From: Lutibacter citreus
Lineage (GTDB): Bacteria > Bacteroidota > Bacteroidia > Flavobacteriales > Flavobacteriaceae
Assembly (NCBI RefSeq): GCF_003260195.1
Contig: NZ_QEIH01000003.1
Coordinates: 1 to 64,000, forward strand
DNA length: 64,000 bases
Direction: 5' to 3'
In this document: positions 44,376 through 55,100 of the stretch, in pieces
Layout: each line of letters begins with the position of its first letter
Position numbering within the stretch: position 1 is the first letter of the stretch
Notes under the pieces: generated by a model
What the model was told of the DNA's origin: nothing
The model's input: only the letters and a program-made list of their open reading frames with translations
Database searches by the model: none
Translations under genes and position numbers: made by a program

Positions 44376-46413
44376 ACACAGGCTTTTTAGTTAAATACCA
44401 TTTTAAAACAAAACCAACTTCAGTAAAAGTAAACCCAGAGGCGGTTGCAGAAGCTATATTACTTCTGTTTCCATAAATATTAGCCAACAGTCTTTCAGAA
44501 ATATTATAACCTAATTTAGCTTGTATTCTATAAGTTGATTGTTTAGGTTGTTCTTCAATATATTGATATCCTGTGGCAGCATTTAATCCGTAAAATAATT
44601 TTTTATCATTTTTTGAAATATCAATAAATACTTCTACAGCATTAAATTTTTCGGGACTAAAATAAACAGTTGGAACTTGGTTTTTAAAAGTTATATGTTG
44701 AAAGTTTAAACCACCTTTAAAAGCTGGTTTTGATAAAAAATTATAATACAATGAAGTAAATAATAAATTTCTTTCATTTTTATCAGTTTGAGTTGTATAT
44801 AAATATTGAGTAAACCAACCAAGCTTAAAATTTGTACTTAAATTATAATTAAGAATATAATTATTTGAAGCAATTTCCTTATCAACTAAATCAGCGTTAA
44901 AATTTTGAACTTCTCTTTTATATCCAATTTCTAAATCTTGAAGTTTAATAGGTTTTGTTTTAAAAAATATTTCAGCTAATAGTTGAGAATAATCATTATT
45001 AAAAGAATTAGCTTTAGAAATTCCTGTTTTTGCATTTAAAGTTATTTTTGGATGTAGTTGATATTGTAAATCCAAACTAATATTATTAGATTTTGCTTTA
45101 TGTTTTGAAATTGTATTTTCAGTTTTTCTATATTCATAATTTGCAGAAAAACTTAAATTTGTACTAACAGGAAAAGTAATTTTTGTGTTACTTGAATAGG
45201 CTACGTTATCACCATTATCAAAAGTATAGCTAACTTTTTCTTCAATATAAGGAGTGTAATTTGTATTTAGTTTTTTTAAAAAACTTGTAGCATCTTTTTG
45301 ATTTTTGAATATTGATAGCGTTTTAAATACTCCTTTATAGGCTTTTTTAATTTCTCCATTTGCAAAATAAGCGTTGGTACTTCCTAAATTTCCATCAAAA
45401 GAAAGAGAATCTTTTTCTAAAATTTGTTTGTAATCTGCAATTGTTTTTTTAAAATCACTTCGGTATATTCCTAAAGTTGCACGTAAAGAAAGGATCCAGT
45501 TTTCTTCACCGTATTCAGTTATTAAGTTTTTTATTTTAAATTCAGCATCCTTAAATTTTCTATTCCAAATTAATGCTTGCGTATAACGTTCTAATGTTTT
45601 TTTTGTTAAAGTTGAATCTTTAACTATTTTCGATTTAGCTAATGCTGCTTTTGAAATTTCTAATGCTGTTTTATCTTTTTCTGAAATATGAGAAACTAAA
45701 GCTAAACCATTTAAAGCTAGTAAACTATCTTTAGGGTTAGTTGCTATTTGTTTATATAATTTAGTAGCGTTTTCGGTTTCTTTAGTCTGTAAATATATAT
45801 TTATCTTATTTAGTAAAGTCTCTTTATCATTAGGGAAATCAACTAAATTTTCATCTAATAAAGAAATAGCAACCTTATAATTTTGGTTTTGCACATATTC
45901 ATTGGCATATCCTAAACGAATGTATTTTTTTGAAATCATAGCGTTTGGGTTTTTTGGAGATACTTCTAGAGTTTTATTTACATAAGTAAGAGCATCTTTA
46001 TATTCTTTTAAATTTGAAAAAGTATTTGCAAAACCTAAAAGCGCTGCAAAATTAGTAGGATTTTTAGCTACTAAAGTTGTATAATATATTTTAGCTTTTT
46101 TAAATTGCTTTGCCCATAAAAGTGATTCCGAATAATTTAATTCAATTTCAAGATCATTAGGATATTCTTTTAATAATTTTGTAAAAATTACTATTGCTTT
46201 AGGAGCATTACCATTTAAACCTACCGCTCTTCCATAACATAAATTTGCAGTTTTATTGTTGGGGTAATCTTTTAAAGTATTTTTAAAAAAGATTTCAGCT
46301 TTATCAAACTTTCCAGTTTCAAGCAATTGAAATCCATCCTTCATATTTTGACTTATTATAAAATTACTATATATAAAAAGTATAAAAAAGGATGTGTTTT
46401 TAAGTAAATTCAT
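44362..46413 (-). CDS. TPR protein with C-terminal outer-membrane barrel (YaiO/PgaA-like)
   Basis: The 683-residue protein has a signal peptide ending IISQ, about nine TPR-like helical repeats (about 25-385) and a C-terminal beta-rich region (about 390-683) of alternating aromatic strands ending in LKWYLTKKPVFKVN. This layout, periplasmic TPRs plus an outer-membrane barrel, resembles YaiO-type proteins and exporters of exopolysaccharide such as PgaA or the AlgK/AlgE pair. Its place beside flippase and glycosyltransferase genes supports a role in polysaccharide export. Divergent from the STAS gene, it shares the intergenic region that holds LytTR-type repeats. Confidence 0.75.
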   Translation of the reverse strand: MNLLKNTSFFILFIYSNFIISQNMKDGFQLLETGKFDKAEIFFKNTLKDYPNNKTANLCYGRAVGLNGNAPKAIVIFTKLLKEYPNDLEIELNYSESLLWAKQFKKAKIYYTTLVAKNPTNFAALLGFANTFSNLKEYKDALTYVNKTLEVSPKNPNAMISKKYIRLGYANEYVQNQNYKVAISLLDENLVDFPNDKETLLNKINIYLQTKETENATKLYKQIATNPKDSLLALNGLALVSHISEKDKTALEISKAALAKSKIVKDSTLTKKTLERYTQALIWNRKFKDAEFKIKNLITEYGEENWILSLRATLGIYRSDFKKTIADYKQILEKDSLSFDGNLGSTNAYFANGEIKKAYKGVFKTLSIFKNQKDATSFLKKLNTNYTPYIEEKVSYTFDNGDNVAYSSNTKITFPVSTNLSFSANYEYRKTENTISKHKAKSNNISLDLQYQLHPKITLNAKTGISKANSFNNDYSQLLAEIFFKTKPIKLQDLEIGYKREVQNFNADLVDKEIASNNYILNYNLSTNFKLGWFTQYLYTTQTDKNERNLLFTSLYYNFLSKPAFKGGLNFQHITFKNQVPTVYFSPEKFNAVEVFIDISKNDKKLFYGLNAATGYQYIEEQPKQSTYRIQAKLGYNISERLLANIYGNRSNIASATASGFTFTEVGFVLKWYLTKKPVFKVN

Positions 46414-46460
46414 TTTATTTTTTTGTTGTTATTTACAATTGCAATTTAAGTATAAAGCAG

Positions 46461-46515
46461 CAATAATTCATCTACAGAAAGCTGCACTTTATCGAAAAAA
46501 CCTAACCTTTCAACT
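46461..46515 (+). promoter_or_regulatory. LytTR-type direct repeats, array 2 (between TPR-barrel and STAS genes)
   Basis: Three half-sites lie in strict 21-bp register: CAATAATTCATCT (46461), CTGCACTTTATCG (46482) and TAACCTTTCAACT (46503). A near -7 element TAATATTTG starts at 46525, 37 bp from the reference base of the middle site. The array could serve both divergent genes. Confidence 0.5.
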
Positions 46516-46562
46516 TGTTATTTATAATATTTGCATCACAATTAATGATTAAAAAAAATATT

Positions 46563-46847
46563 ATGGCTCTAAAAATAGTGAAGCAATTTGGTGTTTATGA
46601 ATTAGAAGGAGTTTTAAATACTCAAAATAAAGAAGCTTTTAAAAACTATTTTAGTTTAGTTTTAGAAAATTCAACATTTATTAAAATGTCTATTAATAAA
46701 ATTAAAGATATTGATGTTTCTGTAATTAAATTTATTTCATCATTTCATAAAGAAGTTAAAAATAAAAAGAAAGTATTATTTATTGTAGGTTTAAAAAACA
46801 AGCAATTAGTTCAACTTTTTAAAAAAGAAATGATAACAACATATTAA
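46563..46847 (+). CDS. STAS-domain (anti-anti-sigma-like) protein
   Basis: Started at the ATG at 46563, the protein has 94 residues with the STAS pattern: an initial beta strand (KIVKQFGVYELEG), a central helix, KMSINKIKDIDVSVIKFISS with an aspartate in place of the usual serine before the switch helix, and a KKVLFIVGL strand. A longer frame from 46515 would start upstream of the likely transcript start. STAS proteins act as switchable partners of kinases. In exopolysaccharide loci they sometimes gate synthesis. The flippase gene follows after 5 bp. Confidence 0.75.
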   Translation: MALKIVKQFGVYELEGVLNTQNKEAFKNYFSLVLENSTFIKMSINKIKDIDVSVIKFISSFHKEVKNKKKVLFIVGLKNKQLVQLFKKEMITTY

Positions 46848-46852
46848 TATTT

Positions 46853-48118
46853 ATGAATATAGGAGCGCTTAAAACATTAATTTTTTCAAGAAAATTAACT
46901 TCAGAACAATTTTTCATGTTATCCATATTGTTGGTTAATGGAGGTAATTACATCTATAATTTATTGTTGGGTAGAATATTAGGACCAGCAGAGTTTTCGG
47001 ATGCTGCAATTTTAATTACTTTTTTATTAGTATTATCATTTGTTGGGATGACATTTCAAATTGTAGCTGCAAAATATGCGGTTTTATATGAAAATGAAAA
47101 ACTACAGGCTTTTTTGAAATTTATTACAAAGTACGCAACGTATTTTGGAATTGGGTTTGCTGTTTTAATTGTAATTTTTAATAAACAATTACAAAATGTA
47201 TTTCATACTGAAACATCATCAATGTTTTGGATATTTGCAATAGGATTGCCATTATATTTTTTAATGAGTGTTAATAGAGGTCTATACCAAGGTAAAAACT
47301 CCTTAAAAATGCTTGCATATACATATAAGACCGAAATGGCAAGTAGGCTTATAATTACAGTTGCAGCTATTTTATTATTTCCTCTTTTTCCTTCATCAAT
47401 AATAATTGCTATAGGTATTGTTATTTCTTTTGTTTTTGGGTTGTTTCCTTTTCAAAAAACAATTGTTAAAGCGATAAAAACTACGCATGTAAAGTTACCA
47501 GAATCTAAAAGTATTATGATATTTTTTGGTTTAACGGCTTTTTATGAGCTAACTCAAATAATAATAAATAATAGCGATATTATTTTAGTAAAACATTATT
47601 TTGATAACGAACAAGCTGGTTTATATGCATCTTTAGCTTTAATAGGTAGAGTTGTATATTTTGTAGCCTGGATGTTTGTAATGTTGTTATTGCCTAAAGT
47701 AATTCAACTAAAAAAGGATGGTGAAAACACATTGCCAATACTAATGAAATATGTTGGTTATATATTTATTCTATCTACTGTAATTGTAATATTTACTTGG
47801 TTGTTTCCTGAGTTTGTAGTTAGGTTAATGTTCGGATCACAGTATTTGTCAATTTCATTTTTATTATGGAAATATGCTTTGGCAACATCTATATTTGCTA
47901 TAGCTAATATATTTTCATATTACTTTTTGTCTATAGATAGATATATACCAGTAATAGTATCTGCAATATTAGGCTCAACACAAATAGTGTTGATTGTATT
48001 TTTTCATGAAACATTAGAACAAGTTGTTTTAATGCAAATATGTGCAATGGTAGCATTGTTGTTTTTTCAATTATGTTATTTCTTTTATTACCATTTTCAA
48101 ACCACTCGTCGAAACTAA
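46853..48118 (+). CDS. polysaccharide flippase (Wzx/MATE-like oligosaccharide transporter)
   Basis: The 421-residue protein has about twelve membrane segments of the oligosaccharidyl-lipid flippase type, starting FMLSILLVNGGNYIYNLLLG and LGPAEFSDAAIL, with a central NNSDIILVKHYF motif common in Wzx proteins. It should move lipid-linked sugars across the inner membrane. It directly follows the STAS gene and precedes a glycosyltransferase. The end of this gene carries LytTR half-site 5. Confidence 0.86.
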   Translation: MNIGALKTLIFSRKLTSEQFFMLSILLVNGGNYIYNLLLGRILGPAEFSDAAILITFLLVLSFVGMTFQIVAAKYAVLYENEKLQAFLKFITKYATYFGIGFAVLIVIFNKQLQNVFHTETSSMFWIFAIGLPLYFLMSVNRGLYQGKNSLKMLAYTYKTEMASRLIITVAAILLFPLFPSSIIIAIGIVISFVFGLFPFQKTIVKAIKTTHVKLPESKSIMIFFGLTAFYELTQIIINNSDIILVKHYFDNEQAGLYASLALIGRVVYFVAWMFVMLLLPKVIQLKKDGENTLPILMKYVGYIFILSTVIVIFTWLFPEFVVRLMFGSQYLSISFLLWKYALATSIFAIANIFSYYFLSIDRYIPVIVSAILGSTQIVLIVFFHETLEQVVLMQICAMVALLFFQLCYFFYYHFQTTRRN

Positions 48119-48132
48119 ATTGTTTTTTATCG
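48099..48132 (+). promoter_or_regulatory. LytTR-type direct repeats, array 3 (upstream of glycosyltransferase)
   Basis: AAACCACTCGTCG (48099-48111) and TTGTTTTTTATCG (48120-48132) are spaced 21 bp. The reference base of the second (48126) lies exactly 37 bp before a good -7 element TAAATTTG (48163-48170), which would start transcription about 20 bases before the ATG at 48199. The first half-site overlaps the end of the flippase gene. Confidence 0.6.
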
Positions 48133-48162
48133 AAGATTATTTAAAACGTATTTATTCATTAT

Positions 48163-48170
48163 TAAATTTG
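48163..48170 (+). promoter_or_regulatory. putative -7 promoter element of the glycosyltransferase gene
   Basis: TAAATTTG fits TAnnTTTG. The position relative to the LytTR-type repeats (37 bp) is the same as for the genes at 55422 and 56855. Confidence 0.5.
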
Positions 48171-48198
48171 AAATATAAGTAATCAAAAAAAAATAAAA

Positions 48199-49407
48199 AT
48201 GAAAATAGCAATTGTAACAGCATTTCCACCTAGCAAAGTAACATTAACAGAATATGGTTACCATTTAGTAAAGCATTTTGCAATAAAAGAAGAAGTAACT
48301 GAAATTGTTTTAATTACGGACCATACTTTGGAAGAAAAGCAATTAGATTTCCCTACAAACAATTGTAAAATAACTGTAAAAGACTGCTGGGAATTTAATA
48401 GTTATAAAAATGTGTTTAGTATTTATAAAACCATTAATAAAGAAAAGCCTGATGCTGTTTTATTTAATCTTCAATTTATGAAATTTGGAGATAAAAAAAT
48501 ACCAGCTGCTTTAGGGTTATTGTTACCAATGTTATTAAAATTAAAAGGAATACCTAATATAGTTTTATTACATAATATACTAGAGCAGGTAGATTTGGAT
48601 AGTGCTGGATTTACTAGTAGTAAATTAATGCAAAAAATATATAATTTTATTGGTACTACACTAACAAAATTTGTTCTTCAGGCAGATTATGTTGCGGTAA
48701 CTATTAGTAAATATGTTGATATTTTAAAGAGTAAATATAATCATGATAATGTTGTGCTTATTCCTCACGGAGCTTTTGAAACTCCGCCAGAACCTAGTTA
48801 TGTTTTGCCTAAAGGACCAAAACAAATTATGACATTTGGGAAGTTTGGTACTTATAAAAAGGTTGAAATTATGATTGAAGCTGTTAAAGAAATTAGAAAA
48901 AGAACAAATGAAGATTTAGAAATTGTAATTGCAGGTACCGATAGTCCAAATACGCCAGGTTATTTAAATGCTGTTAAAGAAAAATATAAAGATGTTCCAA
49001 ATATTAGATTTACGGGTTATGTAGAAGAAGAAGATGTGCCAGTAATATTTAACGATAGTGCGGTTGTAGTATTTCCATACACATCAACAACGGGAAGTTC
49101 TGGAGTCTTACACCAAGCAGGTAGTTACGGTAAAGCTGTTGTTTTACCAAATTTAGGAGATTTAGCTATTCTAGTGAAAGAAGAAGGTTACAGAGGTGAA
49201 TTTTTTGAACCAACAGATCATATGTCATTAGCTAATGCAATAGAAAGTATTGTTGTAAATGAAGAGCATAGAATTAATTTAGGTAAACTAAATTATAAGG
49301 CAGCTTGTTCATTACCTATGGGGAAAATTGTAGATATGTATTTATCTCATTTTAATACAATTATTGATTGTAAAAAATCTAAAAAACAATTAATAGGTAA
49401 TATATGA
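48199..49407 (+). CDS. glycosyltransferase family 1/4 (GT-B)
   Basis: The 402-residue protein starts MKIAIVTAFPPSKVTLTEYGY and has a Rossmann-like GT-B layout. The C-terminal half carries the nucleotide-sugar site: IMTFGKFGTYKKVEIMIEA, RFTGYVEEEDVPVIFNDSAV and VFPYTSTTGSSGVLHQAGSY. Donor and acceptor sugars are unknown. It lies in the polysaccharide locus and has its own promoter with LytTR-type repeats. Its last 18 bp overlap the convergent hydrolase gene. Confidence 0.87.
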   Translation: MKIAIVTAFPPSKVTLTEYGYHLVKHFAIKEEVTEIVLITDHTLEEKQLDFPTNNCKITVKDCWEFNSYKNVFSIYKTINKEKPDAVLFNLQFMKFGDKKIPAALGLLLPMLLKLKGIPNIVLLHNILEQVDLDSAGFTSSKLMQKIYNFIGTTLTKFVLQADYVAVTISKYVDILKSKYNHDNVVLIPHGAFETPPEPSYVLPKGPKQIMTFGKFGTYKKVEIMIEAVKEIRKRTNEDLEIVIAGTDSPNTPGYLNAVKEKYKDVPNIRFTGYVEEEDVPVIFNDSAVVVFPYTSTTGSSGVLHQAGSYGKAVVLPNLGDLAILVKEEGYRGEFFEPTDHMSLANAIESIVVNEEHRINLGKLNYKAACSLPMGKIVDMYLSHFNTIIDCKKSKKQLIGNI

Positions 49408-50943
49408 AAACGAAGGTTTTTCATCCCCATTTTCATTAATAAAGCCAAAATATTTTTGTTTGGTTTTTCTCCAAGGTAGAATCCCAGCAACTGATGTAGG
49501 AATAGATTTAAAATCATACAAACTCCAAGACATAAATGCAAGGGAATCTTTTTTTAAGTTTTCTTGCATTTTTTTATGGTAATTGGCTTGCTGCGTTTCA
49601 CCGCCTCTAAAAGCATTCCAAACTCCATTGTATGATGAAAGTCCAAATTCTTGTAAAACAAGAGGTTTACCAAATGTGTTTTGCTTTAGTAGTTTTATAT
49701 CAGAGCTAAAGTTTTCAATTTGTTTATAGTAATGATACGATACAAAATCTACTTTGGTTGCTAAATTTACCGCAACTTCAGGAGAAGACCATCCAATGGT
49801 AATTAAATGGTTAGGATCAAACTTTTTTACTTCAACAATCATTTGATTTAACCAACTACATACAACTTCCTTATTTCTACTTTCAAAATCTAAATCTGGT
49901 TCATTTTTAATATCCCATGCTAAAATTGCTTTATGGTTTTTAAAGAATGATACAATTTGCTCAGCATGTCTATGGGTTAAAGTCCAATTCATTAATGAGT
50001 AATCACCATAAAAATCAAATAAAGTTACAACTACTTTTAGATCTAGTTTTTCAGCAGTGTCTAATACCATTTTTAATTTTTCAATTTTGTTGTACGGTAC
50101 ATGGGCTTTTCCAAAATCTTCATATTGAAGAAAAATTCGAATGCTATTTAATTTTGAATCTTTAATGATCTTTAAATCCTTTTCAATAACATGAATATCA
50201 AAATTTTCACCAAACATATTCCAGGGTGTATTTTGTGGATAGTAATTAATACCTTTTGTAATAAAAGGTATGTTATTAACTATAATGTTTGAACCTTGGA
50301 TATAAGCAAAAGGAGTCGTTTTTTCTGAAGCTATATTTGATGGATTTGGTTTTTTTATTTTGTGTCTAATTCTCCAAAAACCATCTTCTAGTAATAGTAA
50401 TAATTGGTAAGAGCTTGTATCTGTCTCCGTAAATATTAACTCTTTATTTTTATATGTTTTTTGATGCTCTATAACATTATCATCGCTTATTACGGCTAAG
50501 GTTCCATCTTCACTATAAAAATCTAATTTAGGCTCATGATTTAATGTTGTAGATTCAATAGTTATATGTTCTTTTTTATTAAGTTTTATAGTTTCATAAA
50601 TATGAACTCGAGCACTATCTGTATAAAAATCTTCAATACCATAAGGATCATTGGTGGCATAGGCTATGTTTGTTATATACCAAGATTTTAAATAATTATC
50701 TTCAATTGAATTTAATGCTTCATCAGATATTGGTCTACCCGGATTATCTAAACTAGACCAAGTAGTTTTAGGTAAATAAATATCAACACTTTTAATCTCA
50801 GTATGCAACATGGTACTTCTATCAGCACCAGTTTTTAAATAACCTAAAACTGAGCTAGCTCCATATAATATAAATGCATTAACAGCTACAAAGGTTAATA
50901 TTAAAATACCTCTGTATATATTTTTATTTATTGAGTTTCGCAT
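49390..50943 (-). CDS. GH5-like glycoside hydrolase with N-terminal NTF2-like domain
   Basis: The 517-residue protein has one N-terminal membrane anchor (about 11-35), a region resembling NTF2-like folds (about 75-198) and a TIM-barrel hydrolase domain (about 210-517) like family GH5. Glu348 in WDIKNEPD is the likely acid/base and Glu432 in VLQEFGLSS the nucleophile, with YHYY between them. It should act on a beta-glycan in the periplasm. In exopolysaccharide loci such hydrolases edit or release the polymer. It is the last gene of a three-gene minus-strand operon and overlaps the gene before it by 20 bp. Confidence 0.85.
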   Translation of the reverse strand: MRNSINKNIYRGILILTFVAVNAFILYGASSVLGYLKTGADRSTMLHTEIKSVDIYLPKTTWSSLDNPGRPISDEALNSIEDNYLKSWYITNIAYATNDPYGIEDFYTDSARVHIYETIKLNKKEHITIESTTLNHEPKLDFYSEDGTLAVISDDNVIEHQKTYKNKELIFTETDTSSYQLLLLLEDGFWRIRHKIKKPNPSNIASEKTTPFAYIQGSNIIVNNIPFITKGINYYPQNTPWNMFGENFDIHVIEKDLKIIKDSKLNSIRIFLQYEDFGKAHVPYNKIEKLKMVLDTAEKLDLKVVVTLFDFYGDYSLMNWTLTHRHAEQIVSFFKNHKAILAWDIKNEPDLDFESRNKEVVCSWLNQMIVEVKKFDPNHLITIGWSSPEVAVNLATKVDFVSYHYYKQIENFSSDIKLLKQNTFGKPLVLQEFGLSSYNGVWNAFRGGETQQANYHKKMQENLKKDSLAFMSWSLYDFKSIPTSVAGILPWRKTKQKYFGFINENGDEKPSFSYITY

Positions 50944-52159
50944 AATTTATTTGATCAATATTTTTTGAAACACCTAAAGCTTTTATTTTAAAAGAATAAC
51001 TATCTTCTTTATAAAACTCTGATGAAATATAGAATTTTACAAAGCCTTTAAAAGATGTTGACGATTTTGTTTCTACGAGTTTATTTTTTGAATAAATATG
51101 CAGTTTTACCAAGGCGCCATCCGGTATTAGTTGATCCATAAAACTTAGTAATGGACCAACGGTGATTTTTCTGTTTTCTTCTGAAAACGTGACATCAAAA
51201 TCATCAATAATTGCTTTAAATGCTAATTGTATGGTATTACTTTCTGCCAAACCATTAACATATCCTTTTATTCTCCATAAATCTTTATGATCTGGGTGTA
51301 GAATTTTTGCTTTTGCGATACCATTTAAAGTGCTAGATCTAGTTTTTAAAACTATATTTTTGCTGTTTCTTATATTGAATTCAACCAAAGTACCATCACT
51401 TATAATATTGCCAAATTCATCTTTTATTTCAGAAGTAATTAATTCGGTTAATTCATTTCCATCAGCAAAGTTATGGCTGCTATTTGCATGAATTAAAAAA
51501 TTGATAGGGTTAGAAGGGAAAATAACGGTTGTTAATTCGTTAGTTGTTGTGTTGTTTGAAGAGGAGGAAATATGTAAAGCTCCCGATTTTTCTCGACTCG
51601 TAATATTTTGCCAAGCAATTAAATTATTAGTTTTAAGTTCTGTGTATTCAATATTATCTAAAAATTGGACATGACTTTTAACTGCTGAATTTTGTGGTAA
51701 AGGATTGTCAAATTTATCAGTAGGTATAATTACAAGCATTGTATAATCTCTATTTCCTGCCTGAATACTTCTTGGACCTAAATAAGTTTCAACTAAGTTT
51801 TTTGTTGGTACATTTGGAATAATTTCAATATAGTTTTTTGCAATTATTTCTCCATTCAATATTAAACTCCAATTAATTATTCCTGCTTTCTTTGAAAATA
51901 CGTCAGGAATGTTAAAAGTTATATTGTTTTTAATAATAGGGGATAAAAGAGTTCTGCTATAAGCACTTTTAATATATAATGAAGGGCTATTTAAAGTATT
52001 GTTACTTGTAAATGAAATTGAAACATTAGTGCCAGCAATAAAATTTTTAGTGGTTGTAATTAACTTATAATTGTTTTCAGCCTGCGCAATTTGAGCGTAG
52101 CTAGAGGTAAGCACTAAAAAAAGTACTACAATAAATAATATGTTTTTAGTTTTTTTCAT
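50924..52159 (-). CDS. periplasmic protein with Ig-like/invasin-type domains
   Basis: The 411-residue protein has a signal peptide (to about residue 22, SSYA) and is beta-rich throughout. The central part (about 120-320) reads like bacterial Ig-like repeats (DKFDNPLPQNSAV and DEFGNIISDGTLVEF, each followed by a TRS/SG alternating pattern). It probably scaffolds or guides the polymer or an enzyme. It lies between the membrane GT-C-like protein (1-bp overlap) and the GH5-like hydrolase (20-bp overlap), which ties the three products into one job. Confidence 0.72.
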   Translation of the reverse strand: MKKTKNILFIVVLFLVLTSSYAQIAQAENNYKLITTTKNFIAGTNVSISFTSNNTLNSPSLYIKSAYSRTLLSPIIKNNITFNIPDVFSKKAGIINWSLILNGEIIAKNYIEIIPNVPTKNLVETYLGPRSIQAGNRDYTMLVIIPTDKFDNPLPQNSAVKSHVQFLDNIEYTELKTNNLIAWQNITSREKSGALHISSSSNNTTTNELTTVIFPSNPINFLIHANSSHNFADGNELTELITSEIKDEFGNIISDGTLVEFNIRNSKNIVLKTRSSTLNGIAKAKILHPDHKDLWRIKGYVNGLAESNTIQLAFKAIIDDFDVTFSEENRKITVGPLLSFMDQLIPDGALVKLHIYSKNKLVETKSSTSFKGFVKFYISSEFYKEDSYSFKIKALGVSKNIDQINYAKLNK

Positions 52160-55100
52160 TAATTAGGATTACCAACATAACTATTAAGTTCAATTTTAAT
52201 AAATTGAAATTCATTTGAACTTTTAAGCTCCTGTAATTGTTCTTTTAAATGATTTAGATTTCTATTTGGTACAACTTTTTCTGAAATAGATTTATTAGGT
52301 AAGCCATTTACAAAACAATTTTTTAGACTACTATTTATAACCTCAATACTATCATTTTTTTGCAACGGATAATCAAAATATTGTTTACGTTGCACTCTAA
52401 CACCTTCTCGTAAAAATTGATGTTCTACCCAAATAATTTCTTTATCTTTATTGTAATATGAAACTATTAATTGCGGAATTGTAACTTCTTGTATTCCATA
52501 ATTAAACAAAGTTCCTTCAATATGTTCATCATCAATCTCTAAATTGGTAATGGCTATTTTTTTGTATAAATCTGTGATGGCTACATTACCTGCGCATTGC
52601 AAGTTGAATTTTGTTGGTTGATGCTCTAAAGTAATTGGGGAAAACTCGTGAGGGTTAAAAGTTTCGGGAACTTTCTCATTAGGATTCAACCAGGCAATAC
52701 CTTCAAAATCTAATCTAAAACTAGTTACTTCCTTAGGTAAAAGCTTATGTTTTATAACGTATTTGGCATTAAAAGTTGAAACTTCAATATTTTCATCGGT
52801 ATATAATGTTCCTTTTAAAACAACATCAGCAGGAACATTATCAATATTTTGTATTTCACCAACTATTGAGTATTGATCTTTGTATTTTATTAAAGAAGCA
52901 TTCAATATTTCTAAAACAGGTTGTTTTAAAATATCTTCGTGATGAGTTTGTTGCGTTGTAATTCGCCTTCTACCATGATTATAATATTCAGGTATATTGT
53001 CTGAAAATAATTGATCAGGTGGTATATCTAAATCATACGAACTAGGTTTTACATACCATTTGTTTTTTACTTTTATAAGTTCATGTTTATAGGTTTTATC
53101 TATAACCTCTAATGGAGTAACCCATTGAGTATTCGCAATAATTTTAGCAGTGTTTTCTGTTTGTTCAACAATATTTACATTTATAGAATCTAGTTTTGCA
53201 TATGAGCTTAAAATTCCATCGGTTACTGAAACTTCCAGCATATACTGTGAAATAGTAATATCACTATCAGGATCTAAATAAGAATGTGCTCTTTCAAATT
53301 CTTTAAAATCTAATGCATCATAATACGCATTAACAACATTTTCGGGACTTAATTGAGTTGTATTTTTAACATAGAATAAATACATTCCAAAAAAGAAAAT
53401 AGCTATTAAAAATAAGGCCCAAACATGTAATATGATAATTAGGTATTTAGAAAAATTACTATAATCGGTTTTAAATCTTAAAAAAGGAGGTGATTCTTTA
53501 ATTTTTATTTTTAAAGTTTGATACCAAACCATTTGAATATTTAAAATAAACGCAATTACAACAGTAAGCAGAGGTATTATTCCCCACATTAATTTTAAAA
53601 ATTTAGGTACATCATCTTTCGGTAAAATTTTGGAGAGTGGCGGTACATTTAATTTTTCCCATACCATAATTCCATTTTCAAGTTGCCGCAATCTTTGCCA
53701 ACCACAGAAGTAGAGTATGGGGTCGTAAAATTTATCGTTTGAAAAGACATACTTTAAATTGTATTTTTCTGGAACAGTTAAAAATTGTTGTAAACTTCCA
53801 ATTCCTTCAATTCCTCTAAACTTAGAATTTTCTAGTCTTTCAACAGCTCTAGTTGTTAATTCAGGAAGTCTTCTTGCCGAGTGGTAATTTCCATCTACGG
53901 TCATAGCATTTGTTTGTGCAGATAGCCAAGCAATTTGATCTCCAAACCCCAAAGGTAAAAAACGCCAATGGTCATGTTGATCTTGACTTAGGAAATTTAA
54001 AATGGGTAGCATTTTAATTTCTTGCGGTTGAGAAGGTCTAAAATATCCTAAAGTAATTGTAAATGCAGTAATAATTATAAATAAACCGGCAAGTGAAGCT
54101 CCTAATATACGATGATATACAGCGCCAAATTTTGATTGAAGTTTATCTTTTAAATCACCTTCAATAAATCTATAGGTAAACTCACCAAACATTGGTATTG
54201 CCATTATTGAGGCCCACAATGTAAACCTATCTAATGTTAAAATATTAAAAGCGGTTTCACCTAACATTTTTAAAGGAATAGGAGTTGTACCTCCAGTACC
54301 TAAAACAGAAAGTAATGTAAATGATAAACCAAAAAACAAGTATCTTTTTGAATAATATCTATAGTAAATATAAGGAAGTATAAAAAGTAAAATTCCCCAA
54401 GGAATTATAAAAAATACTAACCCTGATGAGGTTACTTCTAAAAAATTATCTCTACTTCCGTGCGGAATAGGAACTTGTGTAATTGGGTTTGCTTTGGAAT
54501 TTACCCAGTAGGGTAGAATACAAAAAATTATAACTAATAATGAAAGTCCTCCAAAACCAATAATTCGTTTAAATAGTTGAAAAAAGGACCTTAAAAATAT
54601 TTTAAAGGTAACTTCTTTCATTGAGTTTACTTGATCTCTTGAATGGTCCATAATTACCATACCAATTAATGGGAAAATAAAAAAGATCATTCCAAAAATA
54701 GGAGTAACATGATGAGATGTAACGGTTACCGCTAATAATGAAATAGAAGTAAACAGGTATTTGTATTTACCTGTTTTTATCCATAAATAAATTTCGGGTA
54801 AACAGTGCATTAGTATTGAAACTCCAATAATACTGGGAAGTTGACCAAAAATATGTAAGGTTTCAACAAAGGAAGAGGATAATGTAGCTAATATGGCAGC
54901 ATAACCAGCTGCTTTTCTATTTGCAGTAATAAGTAATGAAAATCTATAGGAGCCAGTTATAAACAGTATAATAGCTATTAAGGCAACCGTAAACATTCCA
55001 AATTTTAATCCTCCAATGTATGACAGAATTGCAATTGATTGGTGTACCAAAGGTGGGTATCCCATAACAGTAAAACCGGTATACCATTTATAACTCCAAG

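Noticed and set aside
46515-46562. Longer start of the STAS protein
   Set aside because: It would begin before the likely -7 element at 46525. The ATG at 46563 starts the first STAS strand.
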